Counted from the stretch's first letter, positions 1 through 7,597 are shown. The stretch: DNA of 8,815 nt from Bacteroidales bacterium UBA1253 (GCA_002308815.1 DBVX01000050.1:8546-17360), one strand, 5' to 3'. Notes: generated from the sequence alone by a model not told the origin. Made by a program: numbers and translations.

Positions 1-287
1 AGGTCGGCATCCATCGTGATGACCACCTCACCCTGCGCTTTCCGGAAACCGCAGAACAGAGCTGCCGACTTGCCATAGTTGCGGCGGAAACGTATGCTAC
101 GCACCGTTTCCGGCGACCGGCTGTGGAGGCGTGAAATGACCTCCCAGGAAGCGTCTGTAGAGCCATCGTCAATGAAAAGAATCTCGTAGGTGAAACCGTG
201 TTCGTCCATCACGCGTATGAGCCACTCATAAAGCGATGGCAGCGATTCCGCCTCATTGAAAAGAGGGATAATGACAGAAATGTCCAT
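1..287 (-). CDS. Family 2 glycosyltransferase, polyprenyl-phosphate type (partial, N-terminal 95 residues)
   Basis: This is the start of a minus-strand gene that runs off the left edge; 95 complete codons are present. The protein begins MDISVIIPLFNEAESLP, the classic first strand and loop of a GT-A fold. FIDDGSTD (about residues 38-45) supplies the acidic nucleotide-sugar-binding residues, and the fragment ends at MDAD (92-95), the metal-binding DXD-type motif. The stretch RFRRNYGKSAALFCGF (66-81) resembles the DPM1/ArnC-like branch, which moves a sugar from a nucleotide carrier to a polyprenyl phosphate at the cytoplasmic face of the inner membrane. The acceptor and sugar cannot be read from this fragment. 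Any C-terminal membrane segments would lie outside the window. The ATG at 287 is chosen because the GT-A first strand begins at once, and a well-formed promoter lies just upstream. The gene is divergent from the long plus-strand run. Confidence 0.93.
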   Translation of the reverse strand, partial: MDISVIIPLFNEAESLPSLYEWLIRVMDEHGFTYEILFIDDGSTDASWEVISRLHSRSPETVRSIRFRRNYGKSAALFCGFRKAQGEVVITMDAD

Positions 288-318
288 AATGTAAAGCTAA
301 GGTCTGTGATTGCGCGGA

Positions 319-349
319 CAAAAGTACTCCAAATATACGGGGTTACAAA
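319..349 (-). promoter_or_regulatory. Predicted Bacteroidota promoter for the glycosyltransferase gene
   Basis: Read on the minus strand, TTTG (346-349) is followed after 19 bases by TACTTTTG (319-326). This matches the Bacteroidota primary-sigma consensus TTTG-N19/20-TAnnTTTG in both boxes. It lies about 30 bases before the glycosyltransferase ATG, so transcription would start near 311-315 with a short leader. A second -7-like box, TATATTTG (330-337, minus strand), has no matching upstream TTTG at the right distance and is less likely. Confidence 0.72.
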
Positions 350-353
350 ACGG

Positions 354-371
354 AATGCGGATAATGCGGAT
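354..371. repeat. 9-bp tandem direct repeat between two divergent promoters
   Basis: AATGCGGAT occurs twice head to tail, at 354-362 and 363-371. The repeat lies just outside the upstream boxes of both divergent promoters. A near copy with one extra base, AATTGCGGAT, lies at 424-433 in the predicted leader of the plus-strand run. Placement between two promoters would suit a regulator-binding site, but no regulator is known and a chance duplication is possible. Confidence 0.55.
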
Positions 372-374
372 TTT

Positions 375-406
375 TTTGTGAGGATACGAACTTTTGCGTA
401 CCTTTG
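375..406 (+). promoter_or_regulatory. Predicted Bacteroidota promoter for the eight-gene plus-strand run
   Basis: TTTG (375-378), at the end of a seven-T run, is followed after exactly 20 bases by TACCTTTG (399-406). This is a full match to the Bacteroidota consensus TTTG-N19/20-TAnnTTTG. Transcription would begin near 410-415, giving a leader of about 55 bases before the ATG at 467. The leader contains a weak possible hairpin: TGTCC (416-420) pairs with GGACA (435-439) around a 14-base loop. No other convincing promoter was seen in the short gaps between the downstream genes. Confidence 0.78.
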
Positions 407-466
407 CGCGTTTTATGTCCGTGAATTGCGGATTGGACAAATGAAAACAACGAAAATCTCAACGAT

Positions 467-2203
467 ATGAAGAAAACATTTCTTACTGTTCTGGTATTGG
501 GAATGATGTCTTCGGTTTACGCCGGGCAGCCCGATCAGGTGCTGATGACCATTGACAGGAAACCAGTTATGGCATCGGAGTTCATGTACATCTACGAGAA
601 GAACAATCAGGAGGCGGCTTCCGACCCGAAGTCGATGGACGAGTATCTGGATCTGTTCACCCGCTTCAAGTTGAAGGTCGCTGAAGCAGAGGCAGAGTGT
701 CTGGACACGGCACAGTCCTTCAAAGACGAGTTAAAGGGCTACCGCGCACAGGCGGTGGAGAAGTACCTCCGCGATGAGCAGGCGATCGACAGTCTGGTCA
801 GGTTGAGCCACTACCGTATGGCGCATATCCGCCGCGCATCGCATATCACTCTCCGCTGCGGCGAGGACGCAAGCGACTCGCTGCGGCAGGCGGTCGAGGC
901 GCGTATGGCTGATTTGCGCCGACGCGCCGTTTCGGACAAGGAGGATTTTTACACCCTTGCGGAGAAGTACTCGGAAGACCCCAATAAGGACAAGAACGGC
1001 GCGTCTCTGGGATGGATTATACCTTTCCGGTATATATACAGTTTTGAGGATGCGGTGTACAATACGCCCGTGGGCGGCGTAACCGAAGTGTTCCGCAGTC
1101 CTTACGGTCTGCATATCGCGTTGGTTGAAGAGGAGATAGAGACGGAAGAGGTTCATGCTGCGCATATCATGAAAATGACACCGAAGGGGGACGAGGAGAA
1201 AGCGAAAGATGCCAAACGAATGATAGACAGCCTGTATCAGGTGGTACTGGGCGGGGCTGATTTCGATGAGACGGCTCTCCGCAATTCAGACGACAAGGGC
1301 AGTTCCGTTCGTGGCGGCGATCTGGGCTGGTTTACCAGAGGTATGATGATCCGTCCTTTCGAGCAGGCGGCTTTTGCCCTTCAGCCCGGCGAGACGAGCG
1401 AACCCATCCGTAGCGATTACGGCTGGCATATCATACGTGTGTACGACCGCCGAAAGACCGAACCGCTGGACAGTATGTACACTTCAATCCGCCGCAACGT
1501 GGAGCGCGATGACCGTATGGCGGAAGCCCAAAAGTCATTCATACGCAAGGCTCGTCAGGAGTACGCGCTTCCGCAGGAAATGAGTGACGAAGATGTGATG
1601 GCTTACGCGGACGGGCATCTTGAGGAAAAATTCCCCGAACTGAAGAATCTGGTGCGCGAGTACCACGACGGTATCCTGCTTTTCGACATCAGCGTGGATC
1701 GTGTATGGGACAAGGCGAGCAAGGATACGGCGGGACTGATCCGTTACTTTGAAGAACACAGGGACGCTTACAAATGGGACGAACCACGTTTCAAAGGCTT
1801 TGTCATCTACGCCACTGACAAGAAGACCGCCAAGCGAGCCGAAACAATCGCCAAAACCGTCCCGGCTGACAGTGTCGCCAGAACCATCCGCGAGCGGATC
1901 AATAACGACAGCCTCACCATAGTGCGCGTGGAGAGAGGATTGTGGAAAAAAGGGCAGAACCCCGCTGTGGACAAATACGGATTAAAAATAAAAAACACAA
2001 CCTATGAGCCTACTCAGGATCTGTCATACATTATCACAATCGGCAAGAAAATCAGCAAACCGGAAGAATATACGGACGAAAGAGCCAAAGTGGTGACCGA
2101 CTATCAGGATCAGCTGGAACAGGAATGGGTGGAGGAATTGAGGAAGAAACATGCGGTTGTACTTAATGAGGAAGTCTGGCAGCAGTTGAAAGCAGGCAGA
2201 TGA
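467..2203 (+). CDS. Exported peptidyl-prolyl cis-trans isomerase with two parvulin (rotamase) domains
   Basis: This 578-residue protein begins with a signal peptide (residues 1-19, cleavage expected after VYA), so it should act in the periplasm. A SurA-like N-terminal region follows (about 22-115). Two parvulin domains come next: domain 1 at about 121-225 (RASHI, LGW, then SPYGLHIA) and domain 2 at about 228-328 (HAAHI, GGDLGWFTRG, then SDYGWHII). Both keep the paired histidines of the family: H126 and H216 in domain 1, H233 and H321 in domain 2. Domain 1 is less canonical, with GASLGW in place of GGDLGW. The C-terminal 250 residues are charged and match no domain I can name. By analogy with SurA it would help fold outer-membrane proteins, here perhaps including the barrel encoded two genes after gldG. 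A promoter lies about 60 bases upstream. Its stop overlaps the start of gldG by four bases (ATGA). SurA orthology is not certain, so no symbol is given. Confidence 0.92.
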   Translation: MKKTFLTVLVLGMMSSVYAGQPDQVLMTIDRKPVMASEFMYIYEKNNQEAASDPKSMDEYLDLFTRFKLKVAEAEAECLDTAQSFKDELKGYRAQAVEKYLRDEQAIDSLVRLSHYRMAHIRRASHITLRCGEDASDSLRQAVEARMADLRRRAVSDKEDFYTLAEKYSEDPNKDKNGASLGWIIPFRYIYSFEDAVYNTPVGGVTEVFRSPYGLHIALVEEEIETEEVHAAHIMKMTPKGDEEKAKDAKRMIDSLYQVVLGGADFDETALRNSDDKGSSVRGGDLGWFTRGMMIRPFEQAAFALQPGETSEPIRSDYGWHIIRVYDRRKTEPLDSMYTSIRRNVERDDRMAEAQKSFIRKARQEYALPQEMSDEDVMAYADGHLEEKFPELKNLVREYHDGILLFDISVDRVWDKASKDTAGLIRYFEEHRDAYKWDEPRFKGFVIYATDKKTAKRAETIAKTVPADSVARTIRERINNDSLTIVRVERGLWKKGQNPAVDKYGLKIKNTTYEPTQDLSYIITIGKKISKPEEYTDERAKVVTDYQDQLEQEWVEELRKKHAVVLNEEVWQQLKAGR

Positions 2204-3837
2204 CGAGGAATCAGAAACGGTGGATGACAGTTGTGGCAGGAGTGTTGTTGCTGAACCTGCTGCTGCGTAGTATGACGGTCAGATGGGATTTAACCGCCGA
2301 CAGACGTTATACCGTTCACCGTCAGTCGCTTGAAGAAACAGAAAAATTGGATACTTTCGCTACCGTTACCCTCTATCTGCAAGGGGAAATGAACAGCAGT
2401 TTCAAGCGGCTTAAAGAATCCGCCGAATATCTGATAGGCGAATTGCACCGTCACAACAGTCTGATTCGTCTTGATGATGCCGAGCCGGAAGAACGTGAAC
2501 TCGCTTTGCTTCAGCAGCAGGGCTTTTCACCCATAGTGGTACACGAGCGTGCCCGGGACGGCAAGTCCGAACAGACCACTGTGTGGCCTTACGCGAGAGT
2601 GACTTACAGGAACAAGTCAATGGTAATAAGCCTTCTCCAGCAGAACAGGGGGTTGAGCGGCGAGGAGAACCTCAACCGCTCGATAGAGGGACTGGAGTTC
2701 GCCTTTATGGAAGCCCTCCACACACTACGCAAGGACAGCGTGGAGCGCATCGCCTTTCTGGAAGGTCACGGCGAGATGGGTGACACGCAGACCTATGACT
2801 GGGAGCAGGCACTCCGCCGGCATTTTCAGGTGGACAGAGGGGCTTTGGGAACGGAAACCGGCGTACTGGACAACTACCGTGCCGTGGTCATAGCCGATCC
2901 GCAGAGATCTTTCAGCGAAACGGACAAATACATACTGGATCAGTACATTATGGGAGGCGGTCGCGTGATGTGGCTTCTCAACGGTGTCCGTTTCTCGAAC
3001 GATATGCTGACGGATAACGGGGTGACCCCCATTGTGGCTTTGGACTTGAACTTGAACGATATGCTGTTCCGTTACGGAGTGCGAATCAATCCCGCCCTGG
3101 TGCAGGATATGCAGTGCCTGACTATTCCCGTGGATGTCTCCTCCGACCCGCAGCGTCCGCAGTACCGGCCTCTTCCCTGGACCTACGCGCCGCTGCTTCT
3201 GACCAATGGGCAGTCACCTGTCACGCGTAATGTGATGCAGGTCAGTTGTACGATGGCATCGCTCGTTGACCTTGTGGGGGGCGAGGACGGAATCCGGAAA
3301 ACGGTTCTTCTTGCCACCTCCGATGCATCGGGGCTGACCCCTACGCCTGCGGAAGTGGACTTGAGTGACCTGAGTATTGACCAAGATCGTTTCCGCAACG
3401 CGTATATGCCGGTGGCAGTATCATTGGAGGGCAGATTCTCCTCATTCTTCACCCACCGCATAGTGCCGGATTTTCTCAAGAGTCAGCGGGAAACGCTGAC
3501 GGAAGGCGTAAGCCGCCAGATAGTGGTTGCAGCGGGCAGCATAGCGGGCAACGAATGGCAGGACGGTCAACCGCTGCCGGCGGGATTCGACCGCTACTCC
3601 AAGACCCAGTTCGGCAACCGCGACTTTCTGGTGCAGTCCATCCTGTGGCTAACGGATGATAACGGACTGATTAACCTCAGACAGCGTCAGGTAACGTTGA
3701 GGCTGATCAACAGCAAGAAAGCTATTGCCCGACTGACATCCGTCCAATGGATCAGCATCGTGACTCCCGTCCTTATGCTTCTGATAACGGGCGCAGGGGT
3801 GGCGTTTGTCAGAAAGTATAAATACAGAAAAGCGTAA
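2200..3837 (+). CDS. gldG: GldG-type gliding-motility-associated ABC transporter auxiliary protein
   Basis: The 545-residue protein starts MTRNQKRW, then has a membrane helix (about 10-26) and the family signature of a basic segment with DLTADRRYT (30-38). A large periplasmic portion follows, containing ENLNRSIEGLEFAF (156-169), the FLEGHGE motif (186-192) and a block beginning FGNRDFLVQS (491). A second membrane helix (about 514-536) and a basic tail close the protein. This is the whole GldG layout at about the family's normal length. The periplasmic part belongs to the ABC-auxiliary (GIFT-like) fold, which is related to the IFT52 N-terminus. In Flavobacterium, GldG acts with GldF (permease) and GldA (ATPase) and is linked to gliding. 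Here no gldF or gldA adjoins it; the gene before it is a prolyl isomerase. The start overlaps the previous stop (ATGA), which suggests translational coupling. Family assignment is firm, but a role in gliding is not implied. Confidence 0.88.
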   Translation: MTRNQKRWMTVVAGVLLLNLLLRSMTVRWDLTADRRYTVHRQSLEETEKLDTFATVTLYLQGEMNSSFKRLKESAEYLIGELHRHNSLIRLDDAEPEERELALLQQQGFSPIVVHERARDGKSEQTTVWPYARVTYRNKSMVISLLQQNRGLSGEENLNRSIEGLEFAFMEALHTLRKDSVERIAFLEGHGEMGDTQTYDWEQALRRHFQVDRGALGTETGVLDNYRAVVIADPQRSFSETDKYILDQYIMGGGRVMWLLNGVRFSNDMLTDNGVTPIVALDLNLNDMLFRYGVRINPALVQDMQCLTIPVDVSSDPQRPQYRPLPWTYAPLLLTNGQSPVTRNVMQVSCTMASLVDLVGGEDGIRKTVLLATSDASGLTPTPAEVDLSDLSIDQDRFRNAYMPVAVSLEGRFSSFFTHRIVPDFLKSQRETLTEGVSRQIVVAAGSIAGNEWQDGQPLPAGFDRYSKTQFGNRDFLVQSILWLTDDNGLINLRQRQVTLRLINSKKAIARLTSVQWISIVTPVLMLLITGAGVAFVRKYKYRKA

Positions 3838-3842
3838 TCTCG

Positions 3843-5306
3843 ATGAAAAATCAGACAGTTATGTTACGCAAGTTCCAGTTGGTTTACCAATCACTTTTGG
3901 TTGTTTTTTTGAGTAAGTCGTTTGTTCAGGTAAAGGCGCAGACAGCAGAACTGTACTACCCGACCGACACCATACAGGACACGGTGGTGTACCGTTATCC
4001 CGCTCCGAAGAGCATAGGTATATATCGTATCAGCAAGAAATTCGGTGTCAAGCAGGAGGATATCCTGCGCTGGAACCCGCAGTTGCGTGAGCGAGGTCCC
4101 CAATTGGACGAAATACTGCTGATTCCGACAGGAGCGGTCATCCCGGAGAGAGACAGAAAGAACGCTAATCCGGCAACGGAAGAAAAGAGACTGAGCATGA
4201 TGCCGCCGGATGAGGATTCTCTTCCGCCTGCGGACACCTCGCGCGTTTGGCGTCTGGCAGTGATCCTTCCATTGGACAGCCATTCGGATGACAGGGATGA
4301 ATACAATGACCGTTTTTACGATTTCTACACGGGACTGCTGACGGCTGTTTATCAAGCGCAAAGCCGTGGTATGCGGTTGGAAATCCATACTTACGACATC
4401 CCCAGGACGGAAAACCGCCTGACCGTCGTTCAGAAAGATCCGTGGATACAAAGCGTTCACGCGATCATCGGTCCCGCTTACACGAACCAAGTCAACAAAA
4501 TGGCGGAATGGGTCCGTGATTACCCTGTCTGGATGCTGGTTCCTTTCACCTCGCACGTGACCGGTATCGGAGCCAACCCGCACATCCTGCAATTCAACCC
4601 AACGTCTGACCGCAAGGCACGCTGTCTGGCTGACACCATCGAACAGCACAAGAACAGCCTTCACTGCATCTACGTGAAAGCGAAACGCCGTCCCTCGCCC
4701 GAAGTGGCCTATCTGCTGCAGGAGATGAAAGAGAGGATGATAGAGGTTGATACCGTCCCTCTGCACGTGCTGATGAAGGATTCGGCGGACTATGCGGCGA
4801 TTGACAGCCTGACCAATCTGGTGATACTGCACACCGACAACTACTCGAACGCGAGTGTCATCGTCCCCCACGTCAAACAGCTGGCCACCCGCCACGATGT
4901 AAGGATTCTGGCGCAGGACTCATGGGTGCAGCAGGAGGATATAGCCATGCTGCGTCCCGTCTATGCATCCTTCTTCCGCCAGCCGAACGACTATTCGTCC
5001 GTCACACGGGAATACAACCGGCTGCACAACCATTATTTCTCCCGCGACTCCACCTATACTCCGGCTATAGCACACCCGCGTTTCGATATGCTGGGATACG
5101 ATCTGACTATGCATCTGCTTGAACTTCTGCCCAAACTATATGAAAACGAACCGGCAGCGGGAAAAGAAGCGGAAACAGACACATACACGAATGCCGATTA
5201 CATTCTTTCGGAACCTTTCACAAAGGGTGTCCAATCCACAATACGCTTCATGCGCACGGGCGTGGACGGAGGATGGATCAACGAATATATACAAGTTGTT
5301 TATTAA
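3843..5306 (+). CDS. Exported LysM-domain protein with a type 1 periplasmic-binding-protein fold
   Basis: The 487-residue protein has an N-terminal signal sequence with cleavage expected after VKA (residue 32). A single LysM-like module spans about 57-97 (YRISKKFGVKQEDILRWNP, then ILLIPTG); its usual opening HTV..GET is not recognisable. A Pro- and Asp-rich linker (about 98-132) follows. The rest (about 133-480) looks like a type 1 periplasmic-binding fold: RLAVILPL opens it, AIIGPAY (207-213) sits at the first lobe, and RFDMLGYDL lies at 413-421. LysM binds peptidoglycan glycan chains. The binding fold resembles amino-acid ABC receptors, but no permease or ATPase gene lies nearby, so it may serve as a sensor or protein-binding module. 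The domain pairing recalls LpoA, the activator of penicillin-binding protein 1A, though that is inference. The start is five bases after gldG; M7 is an alternative start that keeps the signal peptide. Confidence 0.82.
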   Translation: MKNQTVMLRKFQLVYQSLLVVFLSKSFVQVKAQTAELYYPTDTIQDTVVYRYPAPKSIGIYRISKKFGVKQEDILRWNPQLRERGPQLDEILLIPTGAVIPERDRKNANPATEEKRLSMMPPDEDSLPPADTSRVWRLAVILPLDSHSDDRDEYNDRFYDFYTGLLTAVYQAQSRGMRLEIHTYDIPRTENRLTVVQKDPWIQSVHAIIGPAYTNQVNKMAEWVRDYPVWMLVPFTSHVTGIGANPHILQFNPTSDRKARCLADTIEQHKNSLHCIYVKAKRRPSPEVAYLLQEMKERMIEVDTVPLHVLMKDSADYAAIDSLTNLVILHTDNYSNASVIVPHVKQLATRHDVRILAQDSWVQQEDIAMLRPVYASFFRQPNDYSSVTREYNRLHNHYFSRDSTYTPAIAHPRFDMLGYDLTMHLLELLPKLYENEPAAGKEAETDTYTNADYILSEPFTKGVQSTIRFMRTGVDGGWINEYIQVVY

Positions 5307-5325
5307 TTCTTCAGTCTGCCTGCCA

Positions 5326-6006
5326 ATGAGACACGCGATCACGGTTATATTTCTCACCTTTATTCCGATATACCTTTCTGCCCAGCCTCGTCTCCCCCGT
5401 GCAGAGATGTACGCCGGAGTGCATGGCGGCGTGACCGGTTCGGTAGTGAACTTCACTCCAACGGTGGATGGGACGGATGAAGTGGCCGGGACAGCGGTAT
5501 TGGGTGGAAACGGCGGATTAGTATTCCGCTATAACGGTCACAAGTATTGCGGCCTGCAGGTGGAGCTGAACTATATGCACCGTGGGTGGCGGGAGACAAT
5601 CGACACCCTCAATGTGCATTACAGCCGCAGTTTGAATTTTGTGGAGGTGCCTTTTCTCTTCCATCTGTATTTCGGCAGTGACCGCCATCGCGTCTTCATC
5701 AACGCCGGACCGCAGGCAGGATATTGCATCTCCGACCGGTCGTCAGGCACAGGTTATCCGACATCCACGGAGCAGTACAAACCTCTCGGCAGACGCTTTG
5801 ACTACGGCATCGCCGCCGGACTTGGATACACAGCACGCACCCGCAGCATAGGTGTCTTTCAGATAGAGGTACGGTTCTGCTACAGTTTCAGCAACATCTT
5901 CAACGACCACAAGAAAGACTGGTTCGCGCAGTCACACCCGATGGATCTGAGTCTGAATATAGGTTATTTGTGGGAGTTCAAAAACAAATCAAGAGGTTAT
6001 AAATAA
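5326..6006 (+). CDS. Outer-membrane beta-barrel protein, PorT-like family
   Basis: From the ATG at 5326 the product is 226 residues. It starts with a clear signal peptide (hydrophobic residues about 5-17, ending YLSA before Q20). The mature part alternates hydrophobic and polar residues, with many Gly and aromatic residues, in strand-like segments: GGLVFRYN (63-70), CGLQVELNYMHRGW (75-88), LNFVEVPFLFHLYF (103-116), VFINAGPQAGY (123-133), DYGIAAGLGYTA (159-170) and LSLNIGYLWEF (198-208). The motif VEVPFLF, followed by a strand with a Gly-Pro, is typical of the small eight-stranded Bacteroidota barrels annotated as porin-family or PorT-like. Function is unknown; PorT itself belongs to type IX secretion, but membership in that subgroup cannot be judged here. 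The frame is open back to an ATG at 5119, but that start would overlap the previous gene by 188 bases and bury the signal peptide, so it is rejected. Confidence 0.8.
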   Translation: MRHAITVIFLTFIPIYLSAQPRLPRAEMYAGVHGGVTGSVVNFTPTVDGTDEVAGTAVLGGNGGLVFRYNGHKYCGLQVELNYMHRGWRETIDTLNVHYSRSLNFVEVPFLFHLYFGSDRHRVFINAGPQAGYCISDRSSGTGYPTSTEQYKPLGRRFDYGIAAGLGYTARTRSIGVFQIEVRFCYSFSNIFNDHKKDWFAQSHPMDLSLNIGYLWEFKNKSRGYK

Positions 6007-6014
6007 CACGACAT

Positions 6015-6770
6015 ATGAAAATCATTTCGATAGCGAATCAGAAAGGCGGTGTGGGCAAGACCACCACATCCATCAACCTCTCTGCCGGTATGGCAAGCGA
6101 GGGCAAGCGTGTCCTTTTAGTGGACGCGGATCCGCAGGCGAACGCCTCTTCGGGGCTTGGCATTGACATCAAGACACTGGACAAGACCATTTACGAATGT
6201 CTGGTAAGCGACCTTGACCCAAATACTGCGGTGCTGGAAACAAGCGTAAGGAATCTTGATGTACTGCCCAGTCATATTGATCTGGTGGGGGCGGAGATAG
6301 AGATGCTAAACCTTGACGACCGTGAGCAGCTGATGAAACGCATGCTCTCCCGTCTGGAGGACCGGTACGACTACATCCTGATTGACTGCTCGCCCTCTTT
6401 GGGACTGATAACGGTGAACGCCCTGACGGCAAGCCATTCGGTGATTATTCCTGTACAGTGCGAGTTCTTCGCACTGGAGGGAATAGCCAAGCTGCTCAAC
6501 ACCATCAAGATCATCAAAGGACAACTGAATCCCGGTCTGCAGATAGAGGGCTTCCTGCTGACGATGTACGACAGCCGTCTTCGCCTGAGCAACCAGGTGT
6601 ATGAGGAGGTGAAACGCCACTTCGGCAAGTTGGTCTTCAACACGGTCATCTCGCGCAACGTCCGTTTGAGCGAGGCTCCGAGTCACGGAATGTCGGTCAT
6701 CGAATACGACCCGCAGTCCAAAGGGGCGCAGAATTATGTACAACTGGCTAAAGAACTGATAGAAAGATGA
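6015..6770 (+). CDS. parA: Chromosome-partitioning ATPase ParA (Soj)
   Basis: This 251-residue ParA/Soj ATPase is full length. The deviant Walker A motif KGGVGKTT lies at residues 10-17, with the signature lysine K10 and K15. Walker A' is VDADPQAN (36-43) and Walker B is ILIDCSPS (121-128). The C-terminal region has SRNVRLSEAPSHGMSV (203-218), the block associated with DNA contact in Soj-type proteins. There is no N-terminal helix-turn-helix extension, as expected for chromosomal rather than plasmid type Ia ParA. ATP-bound dimers bind the nucleoid without sequence preference, and ParB stimulates hydrolysis, which drives movement of replicated origins. The gene starts eight bases after the barrel gene, with no clear Shine-Dalgarno, and its stop overlaps the parB start (ATGA). 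Confidence 0.97.
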   Translation: MKIISIANQKGGVGKTTTSINLSAGMASEGKRVLLVDADPQANASSGLGIDIKTLDKTIYECLVSDLDPNTAVLETSVRNLDVLPSHIDLVGAEIEMLNLDDREQLMKRMLSRLEDRYDYILIDCSPSLGLITVNALTASHSVIIPVQCEFFALEGIAKLLNTIKIIKGQLNPGLQIEGFLLTMYDSRLRLSNQVYEEVKRHFGKLVFNTVISRNVRLSEAPSHGMSVIEYDPQSKGAQNYVQLAKELIER

Positions 6771-7597
6771 AAAAGCAGACAGGTCTGGGGCGCGGACTGG
6801 ACGCGCTCATTGATACGCACGTGATGACCGAAGGGTCATCGTCCATCAATGAGGTGGAGTTGTCGCTTATCAGTGCCAATCCCAATCAACCGCGCCGTTC
6901 GTTTGACGCTGAAGCGTTGGAGGAGTTGAGCCATTCCGTCCACGAACACGGGGTCATATCCCCCATCACACTCCGCAAGAACGATGACGGCACCTATATG
7001 ATCATAGCAGGTGAAAGACGCTTCCGTGCGGCCAAAATGGCAGGACTCAAAGCCATTCCCGCATACGTCCGTACCGCCAAGGACGAGCAGGTGATGGAAT
7101 GGGCACTGATAGAGAACATCCAGCGCGAGGACCTGGATGCCATCGAGATTGCGCTTGCCTACCAGAAACTGATAGACGACTACCAACTCACGCAGGAAAG
7201 TATGGCAGAGCGGGTCGGCAAGAAACGCGCCACCGTGGCTAACTATCTCAGATTACTCAAACTGCCTGCCGAGATACAGATGGGCATCAAGGAAAAGAAA
7301 ATCGATATGGGACATGCCCGAGCCATTCTGGGCAGCACTTCCACCGAGCAGCAACTCGACCTGTACAAGCGTATCCTGCGCGACGGACTGAGCGTGAGGA
7401 AAGTGGAAGAGATGGTCAGCAAAAACAAGACCGAGCATGTACCCGCCACCACAAAGAAGGATCATCCATATCTGCAACAGGTGAAAGCTTTGGAAAAGAC
7501 ATTGGGAATGGGTGTGCGAATTGACGACAAACACCTGACCGTTACCTACCGAACCGAAGAACAACTTCGGCAAATCATTGAACTGCTTTCACGTTGA
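6767..7597 (+). CDS. parB: Chromosome-partitioning protein ParB (Spo0J)
   Basis: This 276-residue ParB has all the expected parts. The N-terminal GLGRGLDALI (6-15) is the conserved segment whose basic residue stimulates ParA hydrolysis in this family. NPNQPRR (38-44) opens the CTP-binding domain, AGERRFRAA (81-89) is the CTPase/box II motif, and ENIQRED (116-122) is the third nucleotide motif. A helix-turn-helix lies at about 141-165, followed by the GHARAIL motif (182-188). A short linker and a C-terminal dimerisation segment (about 232-276) complete it. ParB loads at parS, slides as a CTP-dependent clamp and recruits SMC. No parS consensus was found in this window. The start overlaps parA by four bases, and its stop codon overlaps the TTG start of the next gene. 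Confidence 0.97.
   Translation: MKKQTGLGRGLDALIDTHVMTEGSSSINEVELSLISANPNQPRRSFDAEALEELSHSVHEHGVISPITLRKNDDGTYMIIAGERRFRAAKMAGLKAIPAYVRTAKDEQVMEWALIENIQREDLDAIEIALAYQKLIDDYQLTQESMAERVGKKRATVANYLRLLKLPAEIQMGIKEKKIDMGHARAILGSTSTEQQLDLYKRILRDGLSVRKVEEMVSKNKTEHVPATTKKDHPYLQQVKALEKTLGMGVRIDDKHLTVTYRTEEQLRQIIELLSR

Noticed and set aside
330..337. Second minus-strand -7-like box, TATATTTG
   Set aside because: There is no TTTG 19-20 bases upstream of it on the minus strand, whereas the box at 319-326 has one at exactly 19 bases.
416..439. Hairpin in the operon leader as an attenuator or riboswitch
   Set aside because: The stem is only five base pairs with a 14-base loop and there is no run of T after it, so no defined RNA regulator can be claimed.
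198..470. Open frame of 90 codons on the plus strand at the left end
   Set aside because: It overlaps the glycosyltransferase gene on the other strand and both divergent promoters, and its translation shows no domain or signal peptide.
3891..4895. Long open frame of 334 codons on the minus strand
   Set aside because: It is fully antisense to the LysM/binding-fold gene, has no recognisable domain, and looks like a codon-use shadow of the real gene.
5119..5325. Extended start for the barrel protein at 5119
   Set aside because: It would overlap the preceding gene by 188 bases and add 69 basic, low-complexity residues before an obvious signal peptide that starts at 5326.
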